Shown piece by piece: positions 1-5,627 of a DNA stretch of 5,627 nt. The notes below the pieces were generated by a model, which was not told the DNA's origin, did not search any database, and saw only the letters and a list, made by a program, of their open reading frames with translations. The first letter of the stretch is position 1. Each line of letters starts with the position of its first letter. A program made the translations under genes and the position numbers. The DNA comes from an uncultured Saprospiraceae bacterium (GTDB lineage: Bacteria > Bacteroidota > Bacteroidia > Chitinophagales > Saprospiraceae), in assembly GCA_937942405.1 (NCBI GenBank), contig CALDEN010000383.1:1-5627 (forward strand), in the 5' to 3' direction.

Positions 1-651
1 GTCTCTCTGTTTTCGAGTCAATAGCCCAAATTTTCTAGCTACCCTATCTACATGCACGTCTAAAGGGATATATAAATCTGCTGGTTTTATCTGTTTCCAT
101 ATGCCGAAATCTACTCCTCGATCATCTTTGCGTACCATCCATCTTAGGAACATACATAATCGCTTGCAGGTAGATTTTTTGAATGGAGCGGAGATGTGTT
201 TTTCTGTACGCTTAAGATGTTTGTCTAATGAAAAGAAGTATTGTCTGAAATGATTGAGCCCGGCTTCCGAACCTGATATAGTAGGATCGATAAATGCCGA
301 CTCTAAAGAATCATATTGCATATAATGATTCTTTAAAAATTCTATAAAGTATAGCGTATCGTCTGCCTGAAAAGTACGGTGCTTGAAGTTTTCAAAAGGT
401 TTAAGATCCTTTGCACCATGGTTACGTATAAAATCATAGGGCTGATTATCCATCATTTCAAAAAGCAGGGTGCTTTTATTTATAATGGTCTTTCTTTGGC
501 CCCAAGCCAAAATAGCTGTCCAAAAGGCCGTAATTTCTATGTCCTGCTTTAGTGAATAAGAATGGGGTATAGAGATAGGATCGTCATCTATAAACGAGGC
601 GTCGTTATACTTATTAACAAAGGAATCTAATAAGGATTTTAAATCCTCCAT
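1..651 (-). CDS. DUF2400/TIGR02757 family protein, C-terminus missing (runs off window)
   Basis: An open frame of 217 codons runs from the ATG at 651-649 to the window edge with no stop, so the C-terminal part is missing. I recognise the family from motifs: IPHSYS (about residues 28-33), AWGQRKTI (49-56), NQPYDFI (69-75), KHRTF (90-94), CKRLCMFLRWMVRKDD (162-177), GVDFGIW (179-185) and IPLDVHVDRVARKFGL (195-210). Members are common in Bacteroidota and have no established biochemical role that I know of. The start is firm, because an in-frame TAA directly precedes the ATG. The gene begins 5 bases after the infB stop, so it is probably co-transcribed and perhaps translationally coupled. No Shine-Dalgarno sequence is visible. 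The LDVHVDRVARKFGL segment resembles the VDTHVxRVxxRLGL segment around the catalytic aspartate of endonuclease III-type (HhH-GPD) DNA glycosylases. That link is my inference from motif resemblance. There is no signal peptide, so it is presumably cytoplasmic. Confidence 0.88.
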   Translation of the reverse strand, partial: MEDLKSLLDSFVNKYNDASFIDDDPISIPHSYSLKQDIEITAFWTAILAWGQRKTIINKSTLLFEMMDNQPYDFIRNHGAKDLKPFENFKHRTFQADDTLYFIEFLKNHYMQYDSLESAFIDPTISGSEAGLNHFRQYFFSLDKHLKRTEKHISAPFKKSTCKRLCMFLRWMVRKDDRGVDFGIWKQIKPADLYIPLDVHVDRVARKFGLLTRKQRD

Positions 652-656
652 TTAGA

Positions 657-3404
657 TTAGTCCAAAGTTTGCTGTACCTCTATGATCTCATATGCCTCGA
701 TCATATCTCCTTCTCTGATATCGTTAAAGTTCTTTATCGTGATACCACATTCCAGTCCTTTTTTGACTTCTTTGGCATCTTCTTTAAATCTCTTTAGAGA
801 TGATATCTCTCCGGTCTTGCCTTCTTTATTAGGATATACAACGATACCGTTTCTGATAATTCTGATTAGAGATTTTCTAGTAATAAAACCATCTTGGACA
901 AAAGCTCCAGCAATGGTTCCGATCTTACTGATCTTATACGTTTCTCTAACCTCGACCATACCTTGGATTTTTTCTTCCTGGGTCGGTTCGAGCATACCTT
1001 CTATCGCCATTCTGATTTCGTCTATGGCTTCATAGATAATCGAGTATGTCTTTATCTGAACTCCTTCTTTATCTGCCAGTTGTCTAGCAATCGAAGATGG
1101 TCTTACCTGGAATCCGATAACGATGGCGTCAGATGCAGAGGCAAGTAGAATATCCGACTCTGCAATAGGTCCTACTGCTTTATGGATAACGTTTACCTGA
1201 ACGGAATCGATCGATTGTTTTATCAATGAATCAGATAGGGCCTCGATAGATCCATCCACATCACCTTTTACGATCAAGTTTAGTTCTTTAAATGTTCCTA
1301 ATGCTAAACGTCTTCCGATCTCATCTAAACTGATACGTTTACTCGCTCTGTTGGATTGCTCACGACCGATCTGATTACGCTTAGTTGCGAGCTGTCTAGC
1401 TTCTTGCTCAGAGTCCATTTCCTTAAATGTCTCTCCTGCTTGAGGTGCTCCGCTGAGTCCGAGTATAGATACTGGAGTAGCAGGTCCGGCTTCTTTTATT
1501 CTTTTTCCATGTTCATTAAACATGGCTTTAATCTTACCACTATGTGATCCCGCTACTACTGGATCTCCTATTTTAAGTGTTCCGTTCTGAACGAGTACAT
1601 TGGTCACATATCCCTTTCCTTTATCGAGAGATGCCTCTAGTATCGTACCCATCGCTTTACGCTTAGCGTTTGCTTTGAGTTCTAATACCTCTGCTTCTAA
1701 TATTATCTTTTCTAATAGAAGATCTATGTTGGTTCCTGCTTTTGCAGAAATTTCTTGTGACTGGAACGTTCCTCCCCATTCCTCTATCAATAGATTCATA
1801 GTAGATAACTCCTGCTTAATTCTTTCTGGAGATGCTCCGTCCTTATCGATTTTATTAATTGCAAATATCATCGGTACACCTGCTGCTTGAGCATGGCTGA
1901 TTGCCTCTTTTGTCTGAGGCATGATCTTATCATCCGCTGCAATTATAATAATTGCTACATCTGTCACTTTTGCTCCTCTCGCTCTCATCGCGGTAAAGGC
2001 TTCGTGACCAGGAGTATCTAGGAAAGTAATTTTCTTTTTGCTTTCACCTACTACCACTTCATATGCACCGATGTGCTGAGTGATACCTCCTGCCTCGCCG
2101 TCTGCTACGGTTTCGTTTCTGATAAAATCCAATAGAGAAGTCTTACCATGATCTACGTGTCCCATCACCGTTACGATCGGTGCTCTCGGAGTTAAATCCG
2201 CAGGATCATCGATGATTTCTTCTTCTTCTTCTGTCTCGTCTTCTGCAGTAATAAATGCCACTTCTGTTCCAAACTCTCCAGCCACTAACTCTATGATCTC
2301 TGCATCTAGTCGCTGATTTATGGATACGATTACCCCTAGGTTCATACAGGTAGTGATCACCTCTGATATCGACACATTCAAGAGATTAGCTAGCTCAGAT
2401 ACAGAGATAAACTCAGTAACCTTTAACGTTGTTTCTCTGTTTTCTTCTTTTTTAATCTCCTCGACTTTCCTCTTATCCTCTCTGTTATCTCTTCTTATTT
2501 TCTGTCTCTTTTTCTTTCCACCACCAGATAGACGAGCCATTGTAGCTTTGATCTTATCTTCTATCTCTTTTTTAGATACTTCTTTTGGTTGGTTTGGATT
2601 AGGTCTTCCTCCTCTAGAACCGGCTCCAGATCCTTGTCTTCCTTTAGGATAGTTCTGAGCAGACACTTTTTTTCTAGTCCGAACTCGACGTCTAGATTCA
2701 CCAGGTTTAGCAGCCGTTCTTTTCGGTTTTTCTGCTTTTTCTGGTTTTTTATTGATTTTGTCCAGCTTAGATTTATCGATCTTACCTAGGACTTTTAGAC
2801 CTTGTAGTTTAGGTGTCACTCTCTTAACCATTTCTGGGGGAGCCGGAGGAGCTTTTTTAGCTTGACCTTCATGACGTTTTGGGTCGTCCTTTTTTACCTC
2901 TTTTACTTGTTTTACAACAGGTTTCGGCTTTGGCTTTTCTACTTGCTTCGGTTTTACCGCTTTCTTTACTGGTTTTTTATCTCTGTTGAGATCTATTTTT
3001 CCTATGATTTTAGGACCAGTAACTTTTACGGATTTGGCTTTTACGACCTCATCTTTTGCTTCTTTGGTCTCTTCTGCTTTTACCTCTACCTTAGGAGGTT
3101 CTGGAGCAGAAGCAGCTTTTGGGGCTGGCGGCGGAGGTGGAGGAGCTACAGGAGCAGGTGGTTTTTTGGCCACTACTGGTTCTGGTTTTTCAACCTTCCT
3201 CTGGTCACCTATAACTATCTGATCTGCCTTTTCCTTTACAGCCATCGAGTTACTAAACTCTTTGAGCAATGCATTATGCATTTCGTCAGAAACCTTAGAT
3301 GTTGGTTTATTCTCAACCTCAAAACCGTTTTGAGATAGGAATTCCACTATGGTGGCTGTTCCAACATTTAATTCTTTCGCTATTTTGACCAGTCTACCTG
3401 CCAT
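657..3404 (-). CDS. infB: Translation initiation factor IF-2
   Basis: This 915-residue GTPase brings fMet-tRNA to the 30S subunit and promotes 50S joining. It is cytoplasmic. In order: an IF2N module (about 5-50); a Lys/Pro/Ala-rich low-complexity linker (about 55-325) with six consecutive prolines at 88-93 and a twice-used GKID motif (135-138, 207-210); a second IF2N-like module (about 326-386); an acidic run (387-400); the G domain with G1 GHVDHGKT (415-422), G2 GGITQHIG (439-446), G3 DTPGH (463-467), G4 NKID (517-520) and G5 SAK (553-555); then domain II, the linking domains and a C-terminal initiator-tRNA-binding barrel containing GLECGITI (883-890). All GTPase motifs are intact, and the length is close to the roughly 890 residues of E. 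coli IF2. It starts 17 bases after nusA, matching the classic rimP-nusA-infB order. The ATG context is A/T-rich with no well-spaced Shine-Dalgarno sequence. Identification is secure. Confidence 0.98.
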   Translation of the reverse strand: MAGRLVKIAKELNVGTATIVEFLSQNGFEVENKPTSKVSDEMHNALLKEFSNSMAVKEKADQIVIGDQRKVEKPEPVVAKKPPAPVAPPPPPPAPKAASAPEPPKVEVKAEETKEAKDEVVKAKSVKVTGPKIIGKIDLNRDKKPVKKAVKPKQVEKPKPKPVVKQVKEVKKDDPKRHEGQAKKAPPAPPEMVKRVTPKLQGLKVLGKIDKSKLDKINKKPEKAEKPKRTAAKPGESRRRVRTRKKVSAQNYPKGRQGSGAGSRGGRPNPNQPKEVSKKEIEDKIKATMARLSGGGKKKRQKIRRDNREDKRKVEEIKKEENRETTLKVTEFISVSELANLLNVSISEVITTCMNLGVIVSINQRLDAEIIELVAGEFGTEVAFITAEDETEEEEEIIDDPADLTPRAPIVTVMGHVDHGKTSLLDFIRNETVADGEAGGITQHIGAYEVVVGESKKKITFLDTPGHEAFTAMRARGAKVTDVAIIIIAADDKIMPQTKEAISHAQAAGVPMIFAINKIDKDGASPERIKQELSTMNLLIEEWGGTFQSQEISAKAGTNIDLLLEKIILEAEVLELKANAKRKAMGTILEASLDKGKGYVTNVLVQNGTLKIGDPVVAGSHSGKIKAMFNEHGKRIKEAGPATPVSILGLSGAPQAGETFKEMDSEQEARQLATKRNQIGREQSNRASKRISLDEIGRRLALGTFKELNLIVKGDVDGSIEALSDSLIKQSIDSVQVNVIHKAVGPIAESDILLASASDAIVIGFQVRPSSIARQLADKEGVQIKTYSIIYEAIDEIRMAIEGMLEPTQEEKIQGMVEVRETYKISKIGTIAGAFVQDGFITRKSLIRIIRNGIVVYPNKEGKTGEISSLKRFKEDAKEVKKGLECGITIKNFNDIREGDMIEAYEIIEVQQTLD

Positions 3405-3421
3405 AAAAATTATTCTCTTTT

Positions 3422-4726
3422 TTATTCCTCCTCAGAGCTTTTTTTAGCTCCAACTTTAGAATCAACTACAGAACCAACCTCGGTTCCACCTTCGGAATCA
3501 AACTCAGCTCTCAGTATTTTTAATACATCGTCTATCGTCTCTTCCTCTAAATCAGACCTTCTTACAAGCTCTGTTTTGCTTAATGATAAAACACTTCTCG
3601 CTGTATCACAACCGATGCCTTTTAACTCATCGATGATCCAATCTTCGATCTCATCGTTAAACTCATCTAAATCGATATCTTCTAATTCTAGTTCATCGTT
3701 TTCACGATAGACATCGATCTCATAACCAGTTAATCTACTGGCTAGTTTTATATTAGAACCTCCTTTTCCGATCGCCAATGATACTTGATCTGGCTGAAGA
3801 AAAACAGACGCTTTCATTTTTATATCATCTAGAGATATACTCGACACCTTAGCAGGGGTCAGAGATCTCTGAATAAAGAGTGTAGTATTACTCGTGTAAT
3901 TTACGATATCGATGTTTTCGTTTTTCAACTCTCTTACGATACCATGTATTCTGGATCCTTTCATTCCTACACAAGCTCCTACCGGATCGATACGATCGTC
4001 ATAGGACTCTACCGCAACCTTAGCTCTTTCGCCGGGTATTCTTTCTATTTTCTTAATGGTAATCAGTCCATCTTCGATCTCTGGCACTTCTTGTTCCATG
4101 AGTTTTTCGAGGAATAAACCATCTGTTCTAGACATGATGACAGCAGGATTATTGTTTCTCATCTCTACTCTCTTTATCACTCCTTTTACCATATCTCCTT
4201 TACGGAAAAAATCTGCTCTTATCGCTTCATTTCTCGGCAAGATAAGTTCGTTACCTGTGGCATCATCGAGCACTAATATTTCTCTTTTCAATATCTGGTG
4301 TACTTCTCCCAGTACGATATCACCGACTCGATCCATGTATCTCTTATAGATCTCATCTTTTTCTAGTTCCATGATTCTAGAAATCAATGTTTGACGGGCA
4401 GCCATAATCGCTCTCCTTCCAAACTCTTCTAGCGTCAATTGCTCGTAACACTCCTCTCCTACCTCATAATCAGGCTCGATTGCCTGTGCTTCTGATTCTG
4501 AAATTTGAGAACGCTCATCAGTTACCTCTCCATCGCTTACGATCTCACGGACTCTCCACATCTCTAAATCCCCATTCTGTGTATTGACGATTACATCAAA
4601 GTTATCATCATCGCCGTATTTCTTCCTGATCAGTGTTCTGAAAACGTCTTCCAGAACTCTGACCATTGTCGGCCTATCAATATTTTTTCCCGCTTTAAAC
4701 TCCGAGAATGAATCAACTAAATTCAT
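3422..4726 (-). CDS. nusA: Transcription termination/antitermination protein NusA
   Basis: NusA (434 residues) binds RNA polymerase and nascent RNA, enhances pausing and hairpin-dependent termination, and takes part in antitermination. Visible domains are an N-terminal RNA-polymerase-binding domain (about 1-130, with [15 protein letters not shown] at 104-118), an S1 RNA-binding domain (about 135-201, GDIVLGEV and GDMVKGVI), KH1 with the conserved [16 protein letters not shown] (245-260), and KH2 with [22 protein letters not shown] (split here as AIGKGG 318-323, [15 protein letters not shown] 325-339). A Glu/Asp-rich link (342-361) follows, then one helix-hairpin-helix-like unit (about 363-405, ELKGIG at 367-372) and an acidic Ser/Glu tail. 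E. coli NusA is longer (495 residues) and carries two acidic repeats; here I see only one comparable unit. The gene lies 11 bases after rimP and 17 before infB. The ATG at 4726 gives the expected N-terminus and has no Shine-Dalgarno sequence. Confidence 0.97.
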   Translation of the reverse strand: MNLVDSFSEFKAGKNIDRPTMVRVLEDVFRTLIRKKYGDDDNFDVIVNTQNGDLEMWRVREIVSDGEVTDERSQISESEAQAIEPDYEVGEECYEQLTLEEFGRRAIMAARQTLISRIMELEKDEIYKRYMDRVGDIVLGEVHQILKREILVLDDATGNELILPRNEAIRADFFRKGDMVKGVIKRVEMRNNNPAVIMSRTDGLFLEKLMEQEVPEIEDGLITIKKIERIPGERAKVAVESYDDRIDPVGACVGMKGSRIHGIVRELKNENIDIVNYTSNTTLFIQRSLTPAKVSSISLDDIKMKASVFLQPDQVSLAIGKGGSNIKLASRLTGYEIDVYRENDELELEDIDLDEFNDEIEDWIIDELKGIGCDTARSVLSLSKTELVRRSDLEEETIDDVLKILRAEFDSEGGTEVGSVVDSKVGAKKSSEEE

Positions 4727-4737
4727 ATCTATTTAAT

Positions 4738-5205
4738 TTAAAAGCTTACTGCTATTTTAGTTTCAAGAATATCTTTCATATCTATTCTGTTTTCAACAAT
4801 TATTTTCTTTTTAGATCCTTTTTTTATCGGTTTGGACTCTTCGATCAACATTTCCTCCTCTGACACTTCTTTCATTATCCCTTTAAACTTATGTTCGGCA
4901 GTCTTTACGATTACTTTTCTTCCAATATTCTTCTTATACTGTCTGAAGAACTTCAATGGTCTAGATAAACCAGGTGAGGACACTTCTAATGTATAGGCCT
5001 CTCCGAATTCCTTAGACTCATCTATAATAGCTTCGATATGTCTACTTACTTTTCTACACTGTAAAAAAGAGATGCCCGTATCACTATCCAAGTAGACTTC
5101 TATCTTTCCTGATGGACTGGTAATAACCTCCACTAAGAAACAATCGTCCCAACCATTTTCTTTCAAATAGTCTTCTGCGTATTGGCTAATATTTTTACTA
5201 TTCAA
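4738..5205 (-). CDS. rimP: Ribosome maturation factor RimP, TTG start
   Basis: RimP (155 residues) binds the free 30S subunit and is needed for its efficient maturation. The N-terminal domain (about 1-85) shows FLVEV (23-27), KIEVYLDSDTGISFLQC (34-50), SRHIEAIIDE (54-63) and the signature EVSSPGLSRPL (74-84), where many homologues have Asp in place of the second-last-block Ser (PGLDRPL). The C-terminal part (about 88-155) fits the family's small beta-barrel: FRQYKKNIGRKVIV, then KGIMKEVSEEEMLIEE and a Lys-rich loop (124-135). Length is typical. The start is a TTG at 5205-5203: an in-frame TAA lies two codons upstream (with only ATA between), no ATG is in frame before residue 111, and the N-terminal helix aligns with where Bacteroidota RimP proteins begin. 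It is the first gene of the operon and is preceded by a promoter and a leader hairpin. Identification rests on motifs plus position before nusA. Confidence 0.95.
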   Translation of the reverse strand: MNSKNISQYAEDYLKENGWDDCFLVEVITSPSGKIEVYLDSDTGISFLQCRKVSRHIEAIIDESKEFGEAYTLEVSSPGLSRPLKFFRQYKKNIGRKVIVKTAEHKFKGIMKEVSEEEMLIEESKPIKKGSKKKIIVENRIDMKDILETKIAVSF

Positions 5206-5208
5206 TAT
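5203..5208 (-). promoter_or_regulatory. rimP TTG start codon fixed by an upstream in-frame stop
   Basis: On the minus strand the sequence reads TAA ATA TTG AAT, with TTG at 5205-5203. The TAA (5211-5209) closes the frame just upstream, and the first in-frame ATG lies deep in the gene. TTG is therefore the only usual start codon near the expected N-terminus. The upstream region is A/T-rich and has no purine-rich Shine-Dalgarno motif, as is common in Bacteroidota. Confidence 0.8.
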
Positions 5209-5222
5209 TTACAAATTGACTT

Positions 5223-5257
5223 AAACAAAAAAGAGGAAACTAAAATGTTCCCTCTTT
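5223..5257 (-). terminator. Terminator-like hairpin in the rimP leader (candidate attenuator)
   Basis: On the minus strand, AAAGAGGGAAC (5257-5247) pairs with GTTTCCTCTTT (5240-5230) around a six-base loop (5246-5241), giving 10 of 11 pairs with one C-A mismatch. The right arm runs into a T-tract (six T at 5232-5227, then G and three T). On the plus strand no T-tract follows the stem, so the terminator form points toward rimP only. It lies 18 or more bases before the rimP start and just downstream of the predicted promoter, so it would be transcribed as part of the leader. No minus-strand gene lies upstream in the window for it to terminate. The hairpin is seen directly; its action as an attenuator is inferred. 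Confidence 0.65.
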
Positions 5258-5270
5258 CCGAAATCGAGTA

Positions 5271-5302
5271 CAAATATAAGGTTTTATTGCCGTTTTAACA
5301 AA
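5271..5302 (-). promoter_or_regulatory. Bacteroidota-type promoter for rimP-nusA-infB
   Basis: On the minus strand, TTTG (5302-5299) is followed after 20 bases by TATATTTG (5278-5271). This matches the known Bacteroidota primary-sigma consensus of a -33 TTTG and a -7 TAnnTTTG at about this spacing. Transcription would begin near 5263-5267, leaving a leader of about 60 bases before the rimP TTG. The leader would contain the hairpin at 5223-5257. The match to all specified positions of the -7 element makes this the best promoter in the window, but the start site is predicted, not measured. Confidence 0.7.
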
Positions 5303-5326
5303 GCTTAGGTCTATTCAAGCTCGTTA

Positions 5327-5348
5327 TTTTTTGGCTTAAGCCAAAAAA
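5327..5348. repeat. Perfect 22-bp palindrome in the divergent intergenic region
   Basis: The sequence is six T, then GGCTTAAGCC, then six A, a perfect dyad centred between 5337 and 5338. It is 24 bp upstream of the rimP -33 element and about 100 bp before the lipoprotein start. As RNA it would form only a short GGC/GCC stem with A-T flanks. The T-tract lies before the stem and the A-tract after it on both strands, the reverse of an intrinsic terminator. A protein-binding operator is possible, but nothing in the window names the protein. Confidence 0.6.
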
Positions 5349-5448
5349 GCTCCAAATGTCAAATCAAATCATCATGAACTTTGTTGTTTATTATAACTTT
5401 AACTAGTCTATATATACTATTCTTTATTACTCATACATTTAAATAGTT

Positions 5449-5627
5449 ATGATAAACAGATATTCCATTTTTTTGCTCTTGGCACTGTGTGTAAGCCTAT
5501 TTTCTTGTGGATCTGATGATGAAGTCCCTGCTGATCTTCAGATATACCTAGATCGTTTTGAAGAAGAAGCCAATAAACGGAACCTGACTTTCTCAACAGA
5601 GGTGGCTGAGACTAAAATATTGCTCGT
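5449..5627 (+). CDS. Small lipoprotein of unknown function, N-terminal part only
   Basis: The frame opens at the ATG at 5449 and continues for 59 full codons to the window edge without a stop. Residues 1-19 form a signal peptide: a short basic start (MINRY), a hydrophobic core (SIFLLLALCVSL) and the lipobox LFSC, with the lipidated cysteine at residue 20. The next residues are GSDDEVP. In Bacteroidota, a Ser/Asp/Glu-rich stretch right after the cysteine acts as an export signal toward the cell surface, so an outer-membrane, surface-facing lipoprotein is plausible. The visible mature part (ADLQIYLDRFEEEANKR, then NLTFSTEVAETKILL) looks like an amphipathic helix followed by the start of another segment. 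I do not recognise the family with confidence; some Bacteroidota lipoproteins with a metallopeptidase-like C-terminal domain begin similarly, but the needed region is outside the window. It is divergent from rimP. No Shine-Dalgarno sequence and no convincing promoter precede it. Confidence 0.8.
   Translation, partial: MINRYSIFLLLALCVSLFSCGSDDEVPADLQIYLDRFEEEANKRNLTFSTEVAETKILL

Larger units (their letters stand above)
5206..5448. other. Divergent intergenic region between rimP and a lipoprotein gene
   Basis: These 243 bases hold the rimP leader with its hairpin, the rimP promoter and the 22-bp palindrome. The remaining part (about 5350-5448) is A/T-rich and must carry the lipoprotein promoter and start context, but no strong TAnnTTTG match is present there. 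No tRNA gene is visible, in contrast to E. coli, where metY precedes rimP. Confidence 0.8.

Noticed and set aside
2862..3338. Plus-strand open frame of 158 codons, rich in Phe, Tyr and Trp, antisense to the infB linker
   Set aside because: It is the mirror of the Lys/Pro/Ala-rich linker codons. The composition is not protein-like, and the minus-strand IF2 reading explains the stretch. The same applies to the other plus-strand frames at 682-1035, 894-1148, 1356-1547, 1600-1890, 2320-2652, 2589-2789, 2986-3222 and 4056-4349.
3426..3433. GAGGAGG near the nusA stop, as a Shine-Dalgarno sequence for infB
   Set aside because: It lies about 22 bases before the infB ATG, too far for a ribosome binding site, and it simply encodes the Glu-Glu end of NusA.
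3435..3450. Inverted repeat GAGCT/AGCTC with a six-base loop, and a seven-A run in the NusA C-terminal codons, as a terminator or frameshift site
   Set aside because: The stem is only 5 bp and has no T-tract, and the codons (GCT AAA AAA AGC) do not give a proper X XXY YYZ slippery heptamer. NusA ends normally a few codons later.
5188..5211. A/T hairpin (AATATT pairing with AATATT) covering the rimP start codon
   Set aside because: Six A-T pairs only, and AATATT is itself palindromic. It is too weak to support a regulatory claim.
5379..5418. Promoter for the lipoprotein gene: TTTG at 5380-5383 with TAGTCTAT at 5404-5411, or TTG at 5384-5386 with TATATACT at 5409-5416
   Set aside because: The spacing is tolerable, but neither -7 candidate has the TTTG half of TAnnTTTG, so I did not list a promoter.
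5206..5448. A metY-like tRNA gene upstream of rimP, as in E. coli
   Set aside because: No cloverleaf arms, T-loop GTTCRANNC pattern or anticodon stem can be found in this region on either strand.

Overview
This window carries a conserved bacterial translation/transcription operon on the minus strand, read from right to left: rimP (ribosome maturation), nusA (transcription elongation and termination), infB (translation initiation factor IF2), then the 5' part of a DUF2400/TIGR02757-family gene that runs off the left edge. A divergent plus-strand gene for a small lipoprotein begins at the right end and runs off that edge. No tRNA, rRNA, CRISPR array, insertion sequence or phage gene is visible.

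The organism is most likely a member of the Bacteroidota. The evidence is the DUF2400/TIGR02757 protein, a promoter of the Bacteroidota form (TTTG, 20 bases, TATATTTG) upstream of rimP, A/T-rich gene starts without Shine-Dalgarno sequences, the composition of the IF2 linker, and a lipoprotein with a Ser-Asp-Asp-Glu stretch after the lipid-modified cysteine. I cannot place it below phylum.

Layout: 1-651 DUF2400 gene (partial); 657-3404 infB; 3422-4726 nusA; 4738-5205 rimP with a TTG start; 5206-5448 divergent intergenic region; 5449-5627 lipoprotein gene (partial). Gaps inside the operon are 5, 17 and 11 bases, with no terminator between genes, so the four minus-strand genes are probably co-transcribed. 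RimP assists 30S assembly, NusA modulates RNA polymerase, and IF2 brings initiator tRNA to the 30S subunit. The job of the DUF2400 protein is unknown.

The coding content is ordinary housekeeping. The most interesting part is the intergenic region. A terminator-like hairpin with a T-tract, oriented toward rimP, lies between the predicted rimP promoter and the rimP start, so it would be inside the transcribed leader. That is the layout of an attenuator, and the operon encodes NusA, which acts on such hairpins. A perfect 22-bp palindrome sits further upstream, between the two divergent genes. I found no clear sign of a wholly new system.
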